Part shown: positions 35,096 to 44,395 of the stretch, piece after piece
Numbering within the stretch: position 1 is the first letter of the stretch
Layout: each line of letters opens with the position of its first letter
Assembly (NCBI RefSeq): GCF_008014345.1
Contig: NZ_VPFL01000002.1
Span: forward strand, 124,001-188,000
Direction of reading: 5' to 3'
Length of the DNA stretch: 64,000 nucleotides
From: Pelomicrobium methylotrophicum
GTDB taxonomy: Bacteria; Pseudomonadota; Gammaproteobacteria; Burkholderiales; UBA6910
The notes under the pieces: model-generated
Told to the model about the DNA's origin: nothing
Seen by the model: only the letters and a program-made list of their open reading frames with translations
Databases searched by the model: none
Made by a program: the position numbers and the translations under genes

Positions 35096-37126
35096 TCAGG
35101 CGGTCTCGGTGATCATACCACTGTGCCGCAGCAGCGCCTCGATCCGGGGTTCGCGCCCGCGGAACGCGACGAAGGATTCCAGCGCCGGGCGGCTGCCGCC
35201 CACGGCGAGGATCTCGTCGCGGAAGCGGCGGCCGATTTCGGGGCAGAGCACGCCGTGCTCCTCGAACAGGCTATAGGCGTCGGCTGAGAGCACCTCGGCC
35301 CACTTGTAGCTGTAGTAGCCCGCCGCATAACCGCCCGCGAAAATGTGGGAGAAGCTGTGGGGGAAACGGTTATACGGCGGCGGAAACACGACCGCCACCT
35401 GGCGGCGCACTTCGTCCAGAAGCTGCATGAAGTCGCCCTGCTCCGGGTCAAAGTCGTAGTGCAGGCGCATGTCGAACAGGGCGAATTCCAGTTGCCGCAC
35501 GGTTTGCATGCCCACCTGGAAATTCTTGGCGGCCACCATTTTGTCGAACAGCCCTTTGGGCAGCGGCTCCGCGGTATCCACGTGGGCGGTCATCGGCCGC
35601 ACCACATCCCACTCCCAGCAGAAGTTCTCCATGAACTGGGACGGCAGTTCGACCGCGTCCCACTCGACGCCGTTGATCCCGGCCACTCCCAGCTCATCCA
35701 CCTGGGTGAGGAGGTGGTGCAGGCCGTGGCCGAACTCGTGGAACAGGGTGATGACCTCGTCGTGGGTGAGCAAGGCGGGCTTCCCGCCGACCGGGGGGGA
35801 GAAGTTGCAGGTGAGGTACGCGACCGGCACTTGAACCCCGGAGGCGAGCCGCCGCCGGCTGATGGCCTCGTCCATCCAAGCGCCGCCGCGCTTGGAGGGC
35901 CGGGCATAGAGGTCTACGTAGAATTGGCCCACCAGCTCGCCCTGCTCGGAGGTGATGCGGAAGAACTTGACGTCGGGATGCCAGACCGGGGCCTCGGCCC
36001 GCTCGATGCGCACGCCGTACAGGGTTTCGACCAGGCGGAACATGCCGGGCAGGACCGTGGTTTCGGGAAAGTACTGTTTCACCTCCTGCTCGGAGAAGGC
36101 GTAGCGGGCAAGCCGCAGCTTCTCGGCTGCGTAGGCCAGGTCCCACGCCTCGAGCCGGTCGAGCTTGAGTTCTTTGGCGGCGAACTCCTCGAGCTCGGCC
36201 AGCTCCCGCAAGGCGGCAGGCCTCGCCTTGGCCGCCAGCTCGTGGAGGAAGGCGAGCACCTGTTCGGGCGACTCGGCCATCTTGGGCTCCAAGGAGAGCT
36301 GGGCGTAGTTGCGGAAGCCGAGCAACCGTGCTTCCTCGGCGCGAAGCTTGAGGATTTCGCGGATGAGGGGCGTGTTGTCCAACTCCGCCGGTCCCAGGTC
36401 GCTCGCCCGGGTGACGTAGGCCCGGTACATGGTTTCTCGCAGCGGACGGTGGTCTGCGTACTGCATGACCGGCAGATACGAGGGCGTGTGCAGCGTGAAC
36501 TTCCAGCCCGTCTTCCCGTCCTGCTTTGCCGCTTCTCGTGCCGCCTCCAGCACGTCCCTGGGAATGCCGGCGATCTCTTCCTGCGTGGCGTAGTAGGCGA
36601 AGGCGTCGGTGGCGTCGAGCAGATGGTCGGAAAACCGCGACGAGGCTTGGGCGAGCCGCTCCTGGATTTCCAGAAAGCGGGCCCGCTGGGGTGGCGGCAG
36701 CTCGGCGCCGCCCAGGCGAAAGTCCCGGAGCTCGTTCTCGATGACTCGCTTCTGGGCTCGGGTGAGGGTTTCGAAGGCGGGGGAGGCCGCCATCGCCTTG
36801 TACTTCGCGAACAGCACCTGGTTCTGCCCCAGCTCCGCGTAGTACTGGGTGATCTTGGGCAGGCACGCGTTGTAGGCCTCCCGCAGCGCCGGGGTGTTCA
36901 TGACCGCGTTCAGGTGCGACACCTGGCTCCAGGCGCGGGAGATTCGCTCGTTGGCGTCTTCCAGCGGCCGCACCACGCTGTCCCAAGTGGGCGGCTCCGA
37001 GGATCGCTCGATGCGGGCGATCACCTCCCGACCATCGGCGAGCAGCTGCTCGACGGCGGGCGCGACGTGCTCCGGCCGCAGCTCGGGGAAGCGGGGAAGG
37101 CCCGAAAAATCGAGGAGTGGATTCAT
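35096..37126 (-). CDS. prlC: Oligopeptidase A (M3 zinc metallopeptidase)
   Basis: 676 residues, normal for PrlC. It is a cytoplasmic peptidase that clears short peptides, including cleaved signal peptides. The zinc site is TLFHEFGHGLHHLLTQ. Other M3 markers are SPPVGGKPALLTHDEV and VFPPPYNRFPHSFSHIFAGG. ATG 37126 gives MNPLLDFSGLPRFPELRPEH, the family N-terminus; ATG 37138 would add four residues and neither has a good ribosome-binding site. The frame stays open far upstream through pyrC', but that part is not coding here. Confidence 0.95.
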   Translation of the reverse strand: MNPLLDFSGLPRFPELRPEHVAPAVEQLLADGREVIARIERSSEPPTWDSVVRPLEDANERISRAWSQVSHLNAVMNTPALREAYNACLPKITQYYAELGQNQVLFAKYKAMAASPAFETLTRAQKRVIENELRDFRLGGAELPPPQRARFLEIQERLAQASSRFSDHLLDATDAFAYYATQEEIAGIPRDVLEAAREAAKQDGKTGWKFTLHTPSYLPVMQYADHRPLRETMYRAYVTRASDLGPAELDNTPLIREILKLRAEEARLLGFRNYAQLSLEPKMAESPEQVLAFLHELAAKARPAALRELAELEEFAAKELKLDRLEAWDLAYAAEKLRLARYAFSEQEVKQYFPETTVLPGMFRLVETLYGVRIERAEAPVWHPDVKFFRITSEQGELVGQFYVDLYARPSKRGGAWMDEAISRRRLASGVQVPVAYLTCNFSPPVGGKPALLTHDEVITLFHEFGHGLHHLLTQVDELGVAGINGVEWDAVELPSQFMENFCWEWDVVRPMTAHVDTAEPLPKGLFDKMVAAKNFQVGMQTVRQLEFALFDMRLHYDFDPEQGDFMQLLDEVRRQVAVVFPPPYNRFPHSFSHIFAGGYAAGYYSYKWAEVLSADAYSLFEEHGVLCPEIGRRFRDEILAVGGSRPALESFVAFRGREPRIEALLRHSGMITETA

Positions 37127-37343
37127 CGCGGACGGCATGGTGTCGGGTTTTTGTGGCCAGTCAGAAAAAGCTCGTATTGTAACCGACCCGGCCCTGCCGG
37201 CCGGCACGCGCGCGCGGCGGGGCCTCTGTCCGTGAAACCGGTTCCCGGGGCCAGGGGGGTGGACCAAAGGGGCGAAAACCCAAAAAACGACGCCGCCGGA
37301 AAGGCTGCGCAGGCGGTCGGAAAGCGCCGGGCGACGGCTGAGC

Positions 37344-38618
37344 TCAGGCGGCGTACACCACGTTTCCGGCCACCAGGGTGTAGCGCGTGCGGCCCACCAG
37401 CTCGAAGCCCAGAAACGGCGTGTTTCTGCCCTGGCTGTGAAGGGCCGAAGGCTCCACCACCCAGGCCTGCTTCGGGTCGAAGACGCACACGTCGGCGGTG
37501 GCGCCCGGATGGAGGCTCCCTGCGTCGATGCCGAGGATGCGTGCCGGATCCCGGGTGAGGCGGGAGAGGGCCCGCACGAGCGGCACGCCCTCTTCCTCGG
37601 CCCATTTGAGCGTGAGCGGCAGCAGGAGCTCCAGCCCGGTCGCCCCTGGCGCTGCCTCCGCGAAGGGGAGCTGCTTCGCGTCGTCGTCCACCGGCGTGTG
37701 GTCGGAGCAGACCGCGTCCACGGCGCCGCTCGCCAGCGCTTGGCGCAGGGCGTCCCGGTCCCGCAGGCTGCGCAACGGCGGGGTGAGGCGGCAGTTGGAG
37801 TCGAAGAAGCCCAAGTCGATCTCGCAGAGATGGAGGTGGTGGATGGAGACGTCGCAAGTGATGGGCAGGCCTTCCGCGCGCGCCGCTGCGATGCGGCGCA
37901 CCGTCTCGGCGTGGGACACCCTGCACACGTGCACCCGGGCGCCGGTCTCGCGCATGAGCAGGAGAATGCGCTCCAGGTCGATGGTTTCGGCGCAGGCGGG
38001 GATCGCGGGCAGCCCCAAGCGGGTCGCGACTTCGCCGTCGTGGGCCACGCCGGCCCGCGTGAGGAAGGGATCCTGGGGCCGCAGCCAGACGCTGAAGCCG
38101 AAAGTGGCCGCGTATTGCATCGCCCGCATGAGCACGAGGGTATCGACGATGGGCACATCGGCCTGGGAAAACGCCACACAGCCCGCATCGGCGAGCTCGG
38201 CCATTTCGGTCAGGCGCTCGCCCGCCAGCCGCACTGTGAGGGCGCCCACCGGATACACGTGGGCCTGGTTGAGCAGTCGGGCCCGGTGCTTGAGCATTTC
38301 CACCAGTCCCGGCTCGTCCAGCGGCGGGTCGGTGTCGGGGGGGCAGGCCAGGCTGGTGATGCCGCCGGCGATGGCGGCCTGCATCTCCGACTCCAGCGTG
38401 GCCTTGTATTCGTACCCCGGCTCGCGCAGCCGCGCCGAGAGGTCGATGAGCCCCGGGCACACGATGAGGCCCGTGGCGTCGATGACCCGGTTCGGATGGA
38501 AGCCTTCCGGGGCTTCGCCGATGGCGACCACCTTGCCGGCCGCGATGTAGACGTCGGCGATCCGGTCGGTGTTGCTGGCCGGGTCGATCAGGCGGCCGCC
38601 TTTGATATGGATCTTCAT
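37344..38618 (-). CDS. pyrC': Dihydroorotase-like protein PyrC' (inactive ATCase partner)
   Basis: 424 residues with the amidohydrolase barrel of class I dihydroorotases. Where active enzymes have DxHxHLREPG, this one reads DLSARLREPG (about residues 59-68), so both metal-binding histidines are replaced (Ser and Arg). This matches the PyrC' proteins of pseudomonads and betaproteobacteria, which lack activity but are needed to assemble the aspartate transcarbamoylase dodecamer with PyrB. pyrB lies directly upstream. A true dihydroorotase must be encoded elsewhere. GTG 38621 is a possible start one codon earlier. Confidence 0.9.
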   Translation of the reverse strand: MKIHIKGGRLIDPASNTDRIADVYIAAGKVVAIGEAPEGFHPNRVIDATGLIVCPGLIDLSARLREPGYEYKATLESEMQAAIAGGITSLACPPDTDPPLDEPGLVEMLKHRARLLNQAHVYPVGALTVRLAGERLTEMAELADAGCVAFSQADVPIVDTLVLMRAMQYAATFGFSVWLRPQDPFLTRAGVAHDGEVATRLGLPAIPACAETIDLERILLLMRETGARVHVCRVSHAETVRRIAAARAEGLPITCDVSIHHLHLCEIDLGFFDSNCRLTPPLRSLRDRDALRQALASGAVDAVCSDHTPVDDDAKQLPFAEAAPGATGLELLLPLTLKWAEEEGVPLVRALSRLTRDPARILGIDAGSLHPGATADVCVFDPKQAWVVEPSALHSQGRNTPFLGFELVGRTRYTLVAGNVVYAA

Positions 38619-38721
38619 CACCGGTTAATCCCGGAGAGGCACGTAGGGAAAACGCTGCCCCGGCGTTGAAACGGATCGTGCTTCTCTGCGGGTCTGTGCG
38701 TCCCTGGGGTGCGCCAATGCT

Positions 38722-39672
38722 CTAGTTCCCCGCCAGGATGCTCATGACCGCCATCCGCACCGCGATGCCGAACGTGACCTGGGGCAGGATGACCGACTGG
38801 GGCCCGTCGGCCACGCTGGAGTCGATCTCCACCCCCCGGTTGAGCGGTCCCGGGTGCATCACGATGGCGTCGGGTTTGGCGAGCTTGAGCTTGTCGTGGG
38901 TGAGACCCCAGTGCTTGAAGTATTCCTGGGGGCTCGGCAGGAACGAGCCGTGCATGCGCTCGTTCTGGAGCCTAAGCATCATCACCACGTCCACCTCGCG
39001 CAGACCCTCGCGCATGTCGTGATACACCGAGACCCCCATGCGCTCCACCTGCGTCGGGATGAGGGTGCGCGGCCCCACCACCCGCACTTCCGGCACGCCC
39101 AGCGTGGTGAGGGCGTGGATCTGGGAGCGGGCCACCCGCGAATGCAGCACGTCGCCCACGATCGCCACCCGCAGGCGGCGGAAGTCCTTTTTGTAATGGC
39201 GAATGGTGTACATGTCCAGCAGCGCCTGCGTCGGATGGGCGTGGCGCCCGTCGCCGGCGTTGATGACGTGGATGCCGGGCTTCACGTGCCGGGCGATCAG
39301 GTGGGCGGCCCCGCTCTGGGAATGGCGCACGATGAACATGTCTGCCTGCATCGCCGACAGGTTGTCGACCGTGTCCAACACCGTTTCGCCCTTGACCTGG
39401 GACGAGACGGCGATGTTCAGGTTGACCACGTCCGCCGACAGCCGCTTGGCGGCGATCTCGAAGGTGGTGCGGGTGCGGGTCGAGGGCTCGAAGAAGAGGT
39501 TGAAGATGGCCTTGCCGCGCAGGAGCGGCACCTTCTTCACTTCGCGCTCGGTCACGCCGACGAAGGAGTCCGCGGTGTCCAGGATGTGGGTGAGAATGGA
39601 GGCCGGCAGCCCTTCAATGGTGAGCAGGTGCTGGAGCGCACCCTCTTGATTGAGCTGCGGGTTCGGCTGCAT
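38722..39672 (-). CDS. pyrB: Aspartate carbamoyltransferase, catalytic chain
   Basis: 316 residues. It joins aspartate and carbamoyl phosphate in pyrimidine synthesis. The carbamoyl-phosphate site [19 protein letters not shown] is near 60-78. [18 protein letters not shown] and the C-terminal [12 protein letters not shown] complete the active site. No pyrI regulatory chain is adjacent; instead the inactive PyrC' follows on the same strand, as in class A transcarbamoylases. pyrR lies 61 bases upstream. Confidence 0.97.
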   Translation of the reverse strand: MQPNPQLNQEGALQHLLTIEGLPASILTHILDTADSFVGVTEREVKKVPLLRGKAIFNLFFEPSTRTRTTFEIAAKRLSADVVNLNIAVSSQVKGETVLDTVDNLSAMQADMFIVRHSQSGAAHLIARHVKPGIHVINAGDGRHAHPTQALLDMYTIRHYKKDFRRLRVAIVGDVLHSRVARSQIHALTTLGVPEVRVVGPRTLIPTQVERMGVSVYHDMREGLREVDVVMMLRLQNERMHGSFLPSPQEYFKHWGLTHDKLKLAKPDAIVMHPGPLNRGVEIDSSVADGPQSVILPQVTFGIAVRMAVMSILAGN

Positions 39673-39733
39673 GGGCGCGGGCGGCGAAGTCGCGCAATTT
39701 TAGGTGAATGCCTGCCCGTTTACAAAGGGGTCT

Positions 39734-40243
39734 TCAGTTATCCTTCCGTTCGATGGCCAGGCGCAGCCCGCCGCCCTCGTCCCGGATCAGGGCGATCACC
39801 TCGTCGTCGGCGGGTTGCACCTCGGCGCCGACGAACTGGGGGCAGATGGGCAGTTCCCGCCCTCCGCGATCGAGCAGCGCCGCCAGGCGGATGCGGGCCG
39901 GGCGGCCGTAGTCGAAGAGCTCGTTCATCGCGGCGCGGATGGTGCGCCCCGTGTAGAGCACATCGTCCACCAGGACGATGTCGCGTCCCTCCACCTCGAA
40001 CGGGATGCAGGAGCGCTTCACTTCCCGGTGCAGCCCCCGTTGCCCATAGTCGTCCCGGTAGAAAGAGACGTCCAGCGTGCCCAGGGGGAAGCGCACGCCG
40101 AGGGCGGCGTGCAGCCGCTCGGCGACCCAGACGCCGCCCGTATGGATGCCCACCAGCGCCGTATTCTCCGTGACCGCGGGGCGCATGGCCGCCTGCAGCC
40201 GAGCCAGAAGCGCACCGACCTCAGGAAGCCGGGTGATCCCCAT
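39734..40243 (-). CDS. pyrR: PyrR bifunctional protein (pyr regulator / uracil phosphoribosyltransferase)
   Basis: 169 residues of the type I phosphoribosyltransferase fold. The PRPP loop is IVLVDDVLYTGRTIRAAM, and YRDDYGQRGL is typical of PyrR. The ATG at 40243 starts MGITRLPEVGALLARL; the frame is open upstream through ruvX but is not coding there. In Gram-positives PyrR binds pyr mRNA. In this lineage it may act mainly as an enzyme or through an unrecognised leader before pyrB, since no clear attenuator was seen in the 61-base gap. Confidence 0.9.
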   Translation of the reverse strand: MGITRLPEVGALLARLQAAMRPAVTENTALVGIHTGGVWVAERLHAALGVRFPLGTLDVSFYRDDYGQRGLHREVKRSCIPFEVEGRDIVLVDDVLYTGRTIRAAMNELFDYGRPARIRLAALLDRGGRELPICPQFVGAEVQPADDEVIALIRDEGGGLRLAIERKDN

Positions 40244-40281
40244 GGGGCCGCCGTTTCCCTTTCGAAAAAAGCCTGATTCTA

Positions 40282-40740
40282 TCAGGGTTTCCGGGCGAGA
40301 TGCGGCTCGGCGAAGTAGCTCTGGAGGATGGTCTGGGCAGCGGCGGCATCGAGGACTGCCCGGCGCTTGTCCGCCGGCACGCCCGCCTGGGCCAGGCCGT
40401 CCTCCGCCGACCAGGAAGTGAGCCGCTCGTCCACCACCGCCACCGGAAGCCCGAAGCGTCCGGCCAGGCGGCGGGCGAACCGCAGGCAGCGCTCTCCCAT
40501 GGGATGGGCGGTGCCGTCCTCCCGGCTGGGCAGTCCGACCACCAGGAGCACCGGGCGCCACTCTTCGATGAGCGCGGCGATGGCCTGGAAGCGGCGGGCG
40601 TTGGCCTGCGCCCGGATGACGGTGAGGGGGTGGGCGAGCTTCATGGCCGCGTCGCCTACGGCCACGCCGATGCGCTTTTCGCCGAAATCGAACCCGAACA
40701 CCGTTCCGGTTCCCGGGAAAGGAGGGGCTCCTTGCGACAT
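40282..40740 (-). CDS. ruvX: Putative Holliday-junction resolvase-like nuclease YqgF
   Basis: 152 residues with an RNase H-like fold. VFGFDFGEKRIGVAVGD holds the first catalytic Asp, VLLVVGLPSREDG the second strand, and VVDERLTSWSAED then LDAAAAQTILQSYF the last acidic positions. In E. coli YqgF takes part in maturing the 5' end of 16S rRNA. ATG 40740 is taken as start since MSQGAPPFPGTGTVFGFDFG fits the family; the longer frame overlaps algH. It lies between algH and pyrR, a common order. Confidence 0.92.
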   Translation of the reverse strand: MSQGAPPFPGTGTVFGFDFGEKRIGVAVGDAAMKLAHPLTVIRAQANARRFQAIAALIEEWRPVLLVVGLPSREDGTAHPMGERCLRFARRLAGRFGLPVAVVDERLTSWSAEDGLAQAGVPADKRRAVLDAAAAQTILQSYFAEPHLARKP

Positions 40741-40816
40741 CGGCCCTGAGCCCGGCTGTCGAGGGGAAAGTCGCCCGGGGACGGGATAGGCGCAGGAAAT
40801 GAATCTTTCTAAGGGA

Positions 40817-41377
40817 TTACGCATGCCCCGCGTTGTCGGAGAGCCGGGCAAAATCGATGCCCAGCAGCTCCATGGCCGCCGGCAGCCGCTCCTCGGGGGG
40901 CAGGTCGAAAATGACGCTGGGCTGCGCCCGCACGGTGAGCCAGGCGTTCTGGGAAATCTCCTGCTCAAGCTGCCCTGGCGCCCAACCGGCGTAGCCCAGG
41001 GTCACCAAGAGGTTCTGGGGCCCCTCTCCTCGGCCGACCGCCTGGAGGATGTCCTTCGAGGTGGTGAGGCCGATGTCCTCATCCACAGGCATGGTGGACT
41101 GCCACTCGCCGATCGGGCGGTGCAGGACGAAGCCGCGGTCCATCTGGACCGGCCCGCCAAAGTGGACGGGCATTCTGCGCAGGTCCGACCGGTTAAGCGG
41201 TACGCTGATCTGCTCGAACAGCGCCTCCAGCGTCATGTCGATGGGTCGATTGACGACCAGCCCGAGCGCCCCCTGCTCGTTGTGCTCGCAGATGTAGGTC
41301 AAAGTCCTGGAGAAGAACGGATCGACCATGTTGGGCATGGCGATCAGAAAGTGGTGCGTGAGATTGATGGACCCCAT
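40817..41377 (-). CDS. algH: AlgH/YqgE family protein (UPF0301)
   Basis: 186 residues. The start [20 protein letters not shown] and the segment [16 protein letters not shown] are diagnostic of the AlgH family, as are [16 protein letters not shown] and [16 protein letters not shown]. The biochemical function is unknown; the name comes from an alginate-regulation phenotype in Pseudomonas. It is first in the leftward group algH-ruvX-pyrR-pyrB-pyrC'. The divergent photolyase starts 39 bases away. Confidence 0.93.
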   Translation of the reverse strand: MGSINLTHHFLIAMPNMVDPFFSRTLTYICEHNEQGALGLVVNRPIDMTLEALFEQISVPLNRSDLRRMPVHFGGPVQMDRGFVLHRPIGEWQSTMPVDEDIGLTTSKDILQAVGRGEGPQNLLVTLGYAGWAPGQLEQEISQNAWLTVRAQPSVIFDLPPEERLPAAMELLGIDFARLSDNAGHA

Positions 41378-41416
41378 GACGACTTATTGTAATCTCCGGT
41401 TTCGACCGCCACAATT

Positions 41417-42886
41417 TTGCGACCGCCTGACCCCGTCTCGACCTTGAGCGCCCCTGACCCCGTCAGCCTGGTCTGGTTCCGCCGCGACCTGCGCTTCTAC
41501 GACCACGCCGCCCTCTATCATGCGCTCAAAGCGGGCGGCCGGGTCTATTGCGCTTTCGTCTTTGACACCGAAATCCTCGACAAATTGCCGGACCGCGCGG
41601 ACCGGCGGGTCGAATTCATCTGGCGCAGCCTGCAGGCGCTGGAGCGGGCGCTGCGCGCCCGCGGCGGCGGTCTCCTCGTCGTGCACGGCCGCGCGCGGGA
41701 GGCGATCCCCCGCCTGGCCTCGGCGCTCGGGGCCCGGGCCGTCTTCGCCCATCGGGACTACGAGCCGGAAGCGATCGACCGGGACGCCCACGTGGCCCGC
41801 ACCCTGGCCGACCTGGGCATCGCGTTTCACGCGTTCAAGGACCACGTGATCTTCGACACCGACGAGATCTTGACGCGGGAGGGGCGACCGTACACGGTGT
41901 TCACGCCGTACAAAAAAGCCTGGCTCGCCAAGCTCAACCCCTTCTACTTGCGCGAATACCCCGTGGAGCGCTACGCGAAAGCCCTGGCCCGGCCGCCGCG
42001 GACGCCTCTGCCCGCCCTGGAGGACATCGGCTTTCGGCCCACCAACCTGTCGGCGCTGAAGCTGCCCATCGGCATGGCGGGGGCGGCGGCGCTGCTTGAG
42101 GACTTCGAGCGCCGCATCGACACGTATCACGAGCAGCGCGATTATCCGGCCCTCGGGGGGCCGTCGTTCCTGTCGGTGCACCTGCGCTTCGGCACCCTGT
42201 CGGTCCGGCACGCTGTGCGGGTTGCCGTGCAGCGGGGGGGCCGCGGCGCCGAGGCGTGGCTTGCCGAGTTGGTCTGGCGGGATTTCTTCAGCCAGATCCT
42301 GTTTCATTTTCCCCACGTGGTGGCCCGGGCGTTCCGCCCCGAATACGATCGGGTGCGCTACCCCAACGACGAGGGGCGCTTCCGCGCCTGGTGCGAGGGC
42401 CGCACCGGCTACCCGCTCGTGGATGCCGCCATGCGCTGTCTCAACGCCACCGGCTACCTGCACAACCGGCTGCGCATGGTGGCGGCCTCGTTTCTGGTGA
42501 AGGATCTCCACGTGGACTGGCGATGGGGGGAGCGGTATTTCGCCGAGCGGCTCAACGACTTCGATCTCGCCTCCAACAACGGCAACTGGCAATGGGTGGC
42601 CTCCACCGGCTGCGACGCCCAGCCTTATTTTCGCATCTTCAACCCGGTCACCCAGTCGCAGAAATTCGATCCGGACGGCCGCTTCATCCGTCGTTATCTG
42701 CCCGAGCTCGAGAACGTTCCGGACCGCCATATCCACGCGCCCTGGCGGATGAGCCTCGCCGAGCAGCAGCGGGCCGGCGTCGTCGTCGGCCGGGACTATC
42801 CACCCCCCATCGTCGATCACGAAGCTGCGCGCAAGGTGACGTTGGGTCTGTACCAGGCAGCGCGGCGCGCCCGCAGGGAGGTCTAG
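41417..42886 (+). CDS. phrB: Deoxyribodipyrimidine photolyase
   Basis: About 480-489 residues of the class I CPD photolyase/cryptochrome family, which splits UV-induced pyrimidine dimers with light and FAD. LVWFRRDLRFYDHAALYHAL opens the antenna domain. The FAD domain has YHEQRDYPAL, then ELVWRDFFSQILFHFPHV, YPLVDAAMRCLNATGYLHNR, RMVAASFLVKDLHVDWRWGE and DFDLASNNGNWQWVASTGCD. The start is uncertain: TTG 41417 or TTG 41444, both without a good ribosome-binding site. The 12-base word cctgaccccgtc occurs twice in this 5' region. Confidence 0.94.
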   Translation: MRPPDPVSTLSAPDPVSLVWFRRDLRFYDHAALYHALKAGGRVYCAFVFDTEILDKLPDRADRRVEFIWRSLQALERALRARGGGLLVVHGRAREAIPRLASALGARAVFAHRDYEPEAIDRDAHVARTLADLGIAFHAFKDHVIFDTDEILTREGRPYTVFTPYKKAWLAKLNPFYLREYPVERYAKALARPPRTPLPALEDIGFRPTNLSALKLPIGMAGAAALLEDFERRIDTYHEQRDYPALGGPSFLSVHLRFGTLSVRHAVRVAVQRGGRGAEAWLAELVWRDFFSQILFHFPHVVARAFRPEYDRVRYPNDEGRFRAWCEGRTGYPLVDAAMRCLNATGYLHNRLRMVAASFLVKDLHVDWRWGERYFAERLNDFDLASNNGNWQWVASTGCDAQPYFRIFNPVTQSQKFDPDGRFIRRYLPELENVPDRHIHAPWRMSLAEQQRAGVVVGRDYPPPIVDHEAARKVTLGLYQAARRARREV

Positions 42887-42916
42887 CCGCAGCGGGGCCC
42901 AAAGGGCACGGGGCCG

Positions 42917-44374
42917 CTACTTGCGCCAGAAGCCGGGATTCAACAGGATGAACAGCGTGAACAGCTCAAGCCGCCCCAGCACCGTGGCAAACGAGCACAC
43001 CCAGGTCTGGAAGTCGGTGAGGGAGGCGTAATTGGTGGCGGGGCCCACCTCGTTCAACCCCGGACCGGTGTTGGTGATGCAGGCGATGACGGCCGTGAAC
43101 GCGCTGACGATCTCCAGCCCGGAGGCCGACAGCAGCAGGGTCATGGCCACCACCGAGGCCATCCACAGGAAGCTGAACGCCAGCACGGCGTAGATCACGT
43201 TGTTGGGTACGACGTTGCCTCCCAGCTTCACCGGCACGATGGCCTGGGGGTGGATGATGCGCGTCATCTCGCGCACGACTTGCTTGTAGAGCAGGAGCGC
43301 CCGCACCATCTTGATCCCGCTTCCGGTCGAGCCGGAGCACGACGTGAAGCTCGACAGGAACAACATCCACAGGGGAGCGAAGATCGGCCACTGGTTGTAG
43401 TCGGTGCTGGCATAGCCGGTGGTGGTCGCCATGGACACGGTGTTGAAGGTCGCGTAGCGTAGGGCGGTGCCGAAATCGGCGTAGGTCCCGTGCAGCCATA
43501 GGTACAGGGCGATGCCTGCGCAGCTTGCCGCGAGCACGAGGAAATACCATCCAAGCTCCGGGTCGCTGCGGTACGGCACGAGGCTCAACCGGCGAAACGC
43601 CAGGAAGTGGCTGCCGAAGTTGAGGCCGGCGAGCAGCATGAACACGATGGTGACGGCCTCGACCAGCGGCGAGTCGAAGTAGCCGTAGCTCGCGTCGTGG
43701 GTCGAGAAGCCACCCAAGCTGAGCGTTGTGAACGCGTGCATGACGGCGTCGAGCCAGCTCATGCCGGCGAGCTTGAGGGCCCCGATGCACGCCAGGGTGA
43801 GGATGAAGTACACCTGCCAAAGGCCGCGGGCGGTTTCTGTGATCCGCGGCGTGAGCTTGGTGTCTTTCATGGGCCCCGGCGTTTCGGCCTTGAAGATCTG
43901 GCTGCCGCCGACACCGAGCAGCGGCAGGATCGCCACCGCCAGCACCAGGATGCCCATGCCGCCCAGCCACTGCAGCTCGCCGCGCCAGATGTTGATCGAC
44001 GGCGGGAATGTGTCGAGTCCCTGGAAGATGGTGGCGCCGGTGGTGGTGAGGCCGGACACCGCCTCGAAATAGGCGTCGGTGAAGGAGAGGTCCGGGAAAT
44101 ACAGCATGAACGGGATCGCCGCGACAGCGGGCAGCGCGAGCCAGGCGAGCGCCACCAGCAGGAAGCCGTCGCGCACCTGGAGCTCCCGCTGGAAGCGGCG
44201 GGTGGCAAGCCACATGGCTGCGCCGAGCACAAGGCATATCGATAGTCCTTGCTTGAACGCGAACAGTGCATCGTCCCCGTAGAGCACCGAGACCGCCATC
44301 GGGAAAAGCATGGTGAGGCCAAAGATCACGATGACGAGGCTAAGGACGTAAGAGACGGCAAGCAGGCGTTTCAT
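42917..44374 (-). CDS. trkH: Trk-type potassium uptake protein TrkH (second copy)
   Basis: 485-residue membrane protein with the four M1-P-M2 repeats of the Trk/Ktr family. Pore segments include EAVSGLTTTGATIFQGLDTF and FNTVSMATTTGYASTDYNQW. It imports K+ together with TrkA. It lies 21 bases downstream of a second, closely similar trkH of the same length. The copies match along their whole length by eye but differ clearly at the N-terminus and in several helices, so the duplication is old and both look functional. Confidence 0.93.
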   Translation of the reverse strand: MKRLLAVSYVLSLVIVIFGLTMLFPMAVSVLYGDDALFAFKQGLSICLVLGAAMWLATRRFQRELQVRDGFLLVALAWLALPAVAAIPFMLYFPDLSFTDAYFEAVSGLTTTGATIFQGLDTFPPSINIWRGELQWLGGMGILVLAVAILPLLGVGGSQIFKAETPGPMKDTKLTPRITETARGLWQVYFILTLACIGALKLAGMSWLDAVMHAFTTLSLGGFSTHDASYGYFDSPLVEAVTIVFMLLAGLNFGSHFLAFRRLSLVPYRSDPELGWYFLVLAASCAGIALYLWLHGTYADFGTALRYATFNTVSMATTTGYASTDYNQWPIFAPLWMLFLSSFTSCSGSTGSGIKMVRALLLYKQVVREMTRIIHPQAIVPVKLGGNVVPNNVIYAVLAFSFLWMASVVAMTLLLSASGLEIVSAFTAVIACITNTGPGLNEVGPATNYASLTDFQTWVCSFATVLGRLELFTLFILLNPGFWRK

Positions 44375-44395
44375 CGGGCGTCGCCTCCCACGGGG

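Noticed and set aside
37127-38188. Upstream extension of the oligopeptidase A frame through pyrC'
   Set aside because: The extension lies in another frame of pyrC' and lacks similarity to M3 peptidases; the family N-terminus MNPLLDFSGLPRF begins at 37126.
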